Assembly: GCA_016790515.1 (NCBI GenBank) | Contig: JAEUOY010000124.1 | Location: forward strand, 1 to 34,276 | Length of the DNA: 34,276 nt | Direction of reading: 5' to 3' | Origin: Burkholderiaceae bacterium | GTDB lineage: Bacteria; Pseudomonadota; Gammaproteobacteria; Burkholderiales; Burkholderiaceae_C | Part shown: piece by piece, positions 34,137 through 34,276 of the stretch | Position numbering within the stretch: position 1 is the first letter of the stretch | Layout of the letters: each line of letters begins with the position of its first letter | Program-made: the position numbers and the translations under genes | The notes under the pieces: model-generated | Seen by the model: the letters and a program-made list of their open reading frames with translations, nothing else | Databases searched by the model: none | Told to the model about the DNA's origin: nothing

Positions 34137-34276
34137 GGCTACGTCCCAGGAAGTGGTGTAAGTCCTCAGTCGCGCGGCGAGACGCGTAGGGCGTAGCCCG
34201 AAGCGGATCGCCGCGCGGCGGCGGCCGCCCTGATCGGGGTGGTCATCGTGATTCCGGATAGGGTTGAGGTGCGAAT
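34137..34276. mobile_element. Possible terminus of an IS256-like insertion sequence
   Basis: Just after the last gene, ACGTCCCAGGAAGTGGTGTA (34141-34160) resembles the terminal repeats I recall for IS256-family elements. No homologous coding frame was recognised up to the window end, and the partner terminus would lie outside it. The call rests on memory of the motif and is weak. Confidence 0.25.

Noticed and set aside
1-34276. CRISPR arrays, tRNA or rRNA genes, riboswitches
   Set aside because: No regularly spaced repeats, cloverleaf-like segments or conserved rRNA blocks were seen on either strand by eye.

Overview
The window comes from a high-GC Betaproteobacterium, most likely of the order Burkholderiales. 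The GC-rich third codon positions, the tripartite-tricarboxylate (Bug/TctC) receptor, the fused IcmF-type mutase and the malonate decarboxylase operon with its own LysR regulator all fit that group. This placement is inference from gene content; there is no rRNA or other marker gene.

Layout. (1) 1-7.9 kb is ordinary chromosome: the 3' end of icmF, an AbrB/PIN toxin-antitoxin pair, a two-domain VOC protein, an ABM-domain protein, an NTF2-like protein, a YbaL/KefB-type cation:proton antiporter, a SAM methyltransferase and an acyl-CoA-dehydrogenase-fold flavoprotein. (2) 8.1-13.6 kb, minus strand, is a compact catabolic operon: SDR, TRAP transporter (DctP, DctQ, DctM), then a transketolase split into two overlapping genes. 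A divergent GcvA-like LysR gene is separated from it by two perfect inverted repeats. The substrate is not evident, and this is the best candidate for an undescribed pathway. (3) 14.7-16.8 kb holds a second LysR regulator divergent from an orphan Bug solute receptor. (4) 16.8-25.3 kb is a complete malonate utilisation locus: mdcR, a MatC-type carrier, then mdcA-C-D-E-G-B-H. It encodes the acyl-carrier decarboxylase, the enzymes that make and attach its prosthetic group, and the transacylase that primes it with malonyl groups. (5) 25.5-28.4 kb is a scrapyard of broken genes: FGGY kinase, helix-hairpin-helix protein, internally deleted LysR, frameshifted alpha/beta hydrolase, IS91-type transposase C-terminus, and a truncated tyrosine-recombinase-like gene. 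(6) 28.4-34.1 kb is a sugar cluster: a GH78 alpha-L-rhamnosidase that has lost its N-terminus at the recombinase junction, a nucleoside-hydrolase-like remnant, galT, galK and a DUF4380/mutarotase-like gene, joined by short overlaps. The window ends in what may be the terminus of another insertion sequence.

How the genes work together. In the malonate locus the carrier brings in malonate, MdcA moves the acyl group onto the MdcC carrier, and MdcD/MdcE decarboxylate it to acetyl-carrier. MdcB and MdcG build and attach the prosthetic group, and MdcH primes the carrier. In the operon at 8-13.6 kb, a natural reading is TRAP uptake of an acidic or polyol-like substrate, SDR oxidation to a ketone, and two-carbon transfer by the split transketolase. 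The gal cluster would convert galactose to UDP-galactose, but no galE is present in the window.
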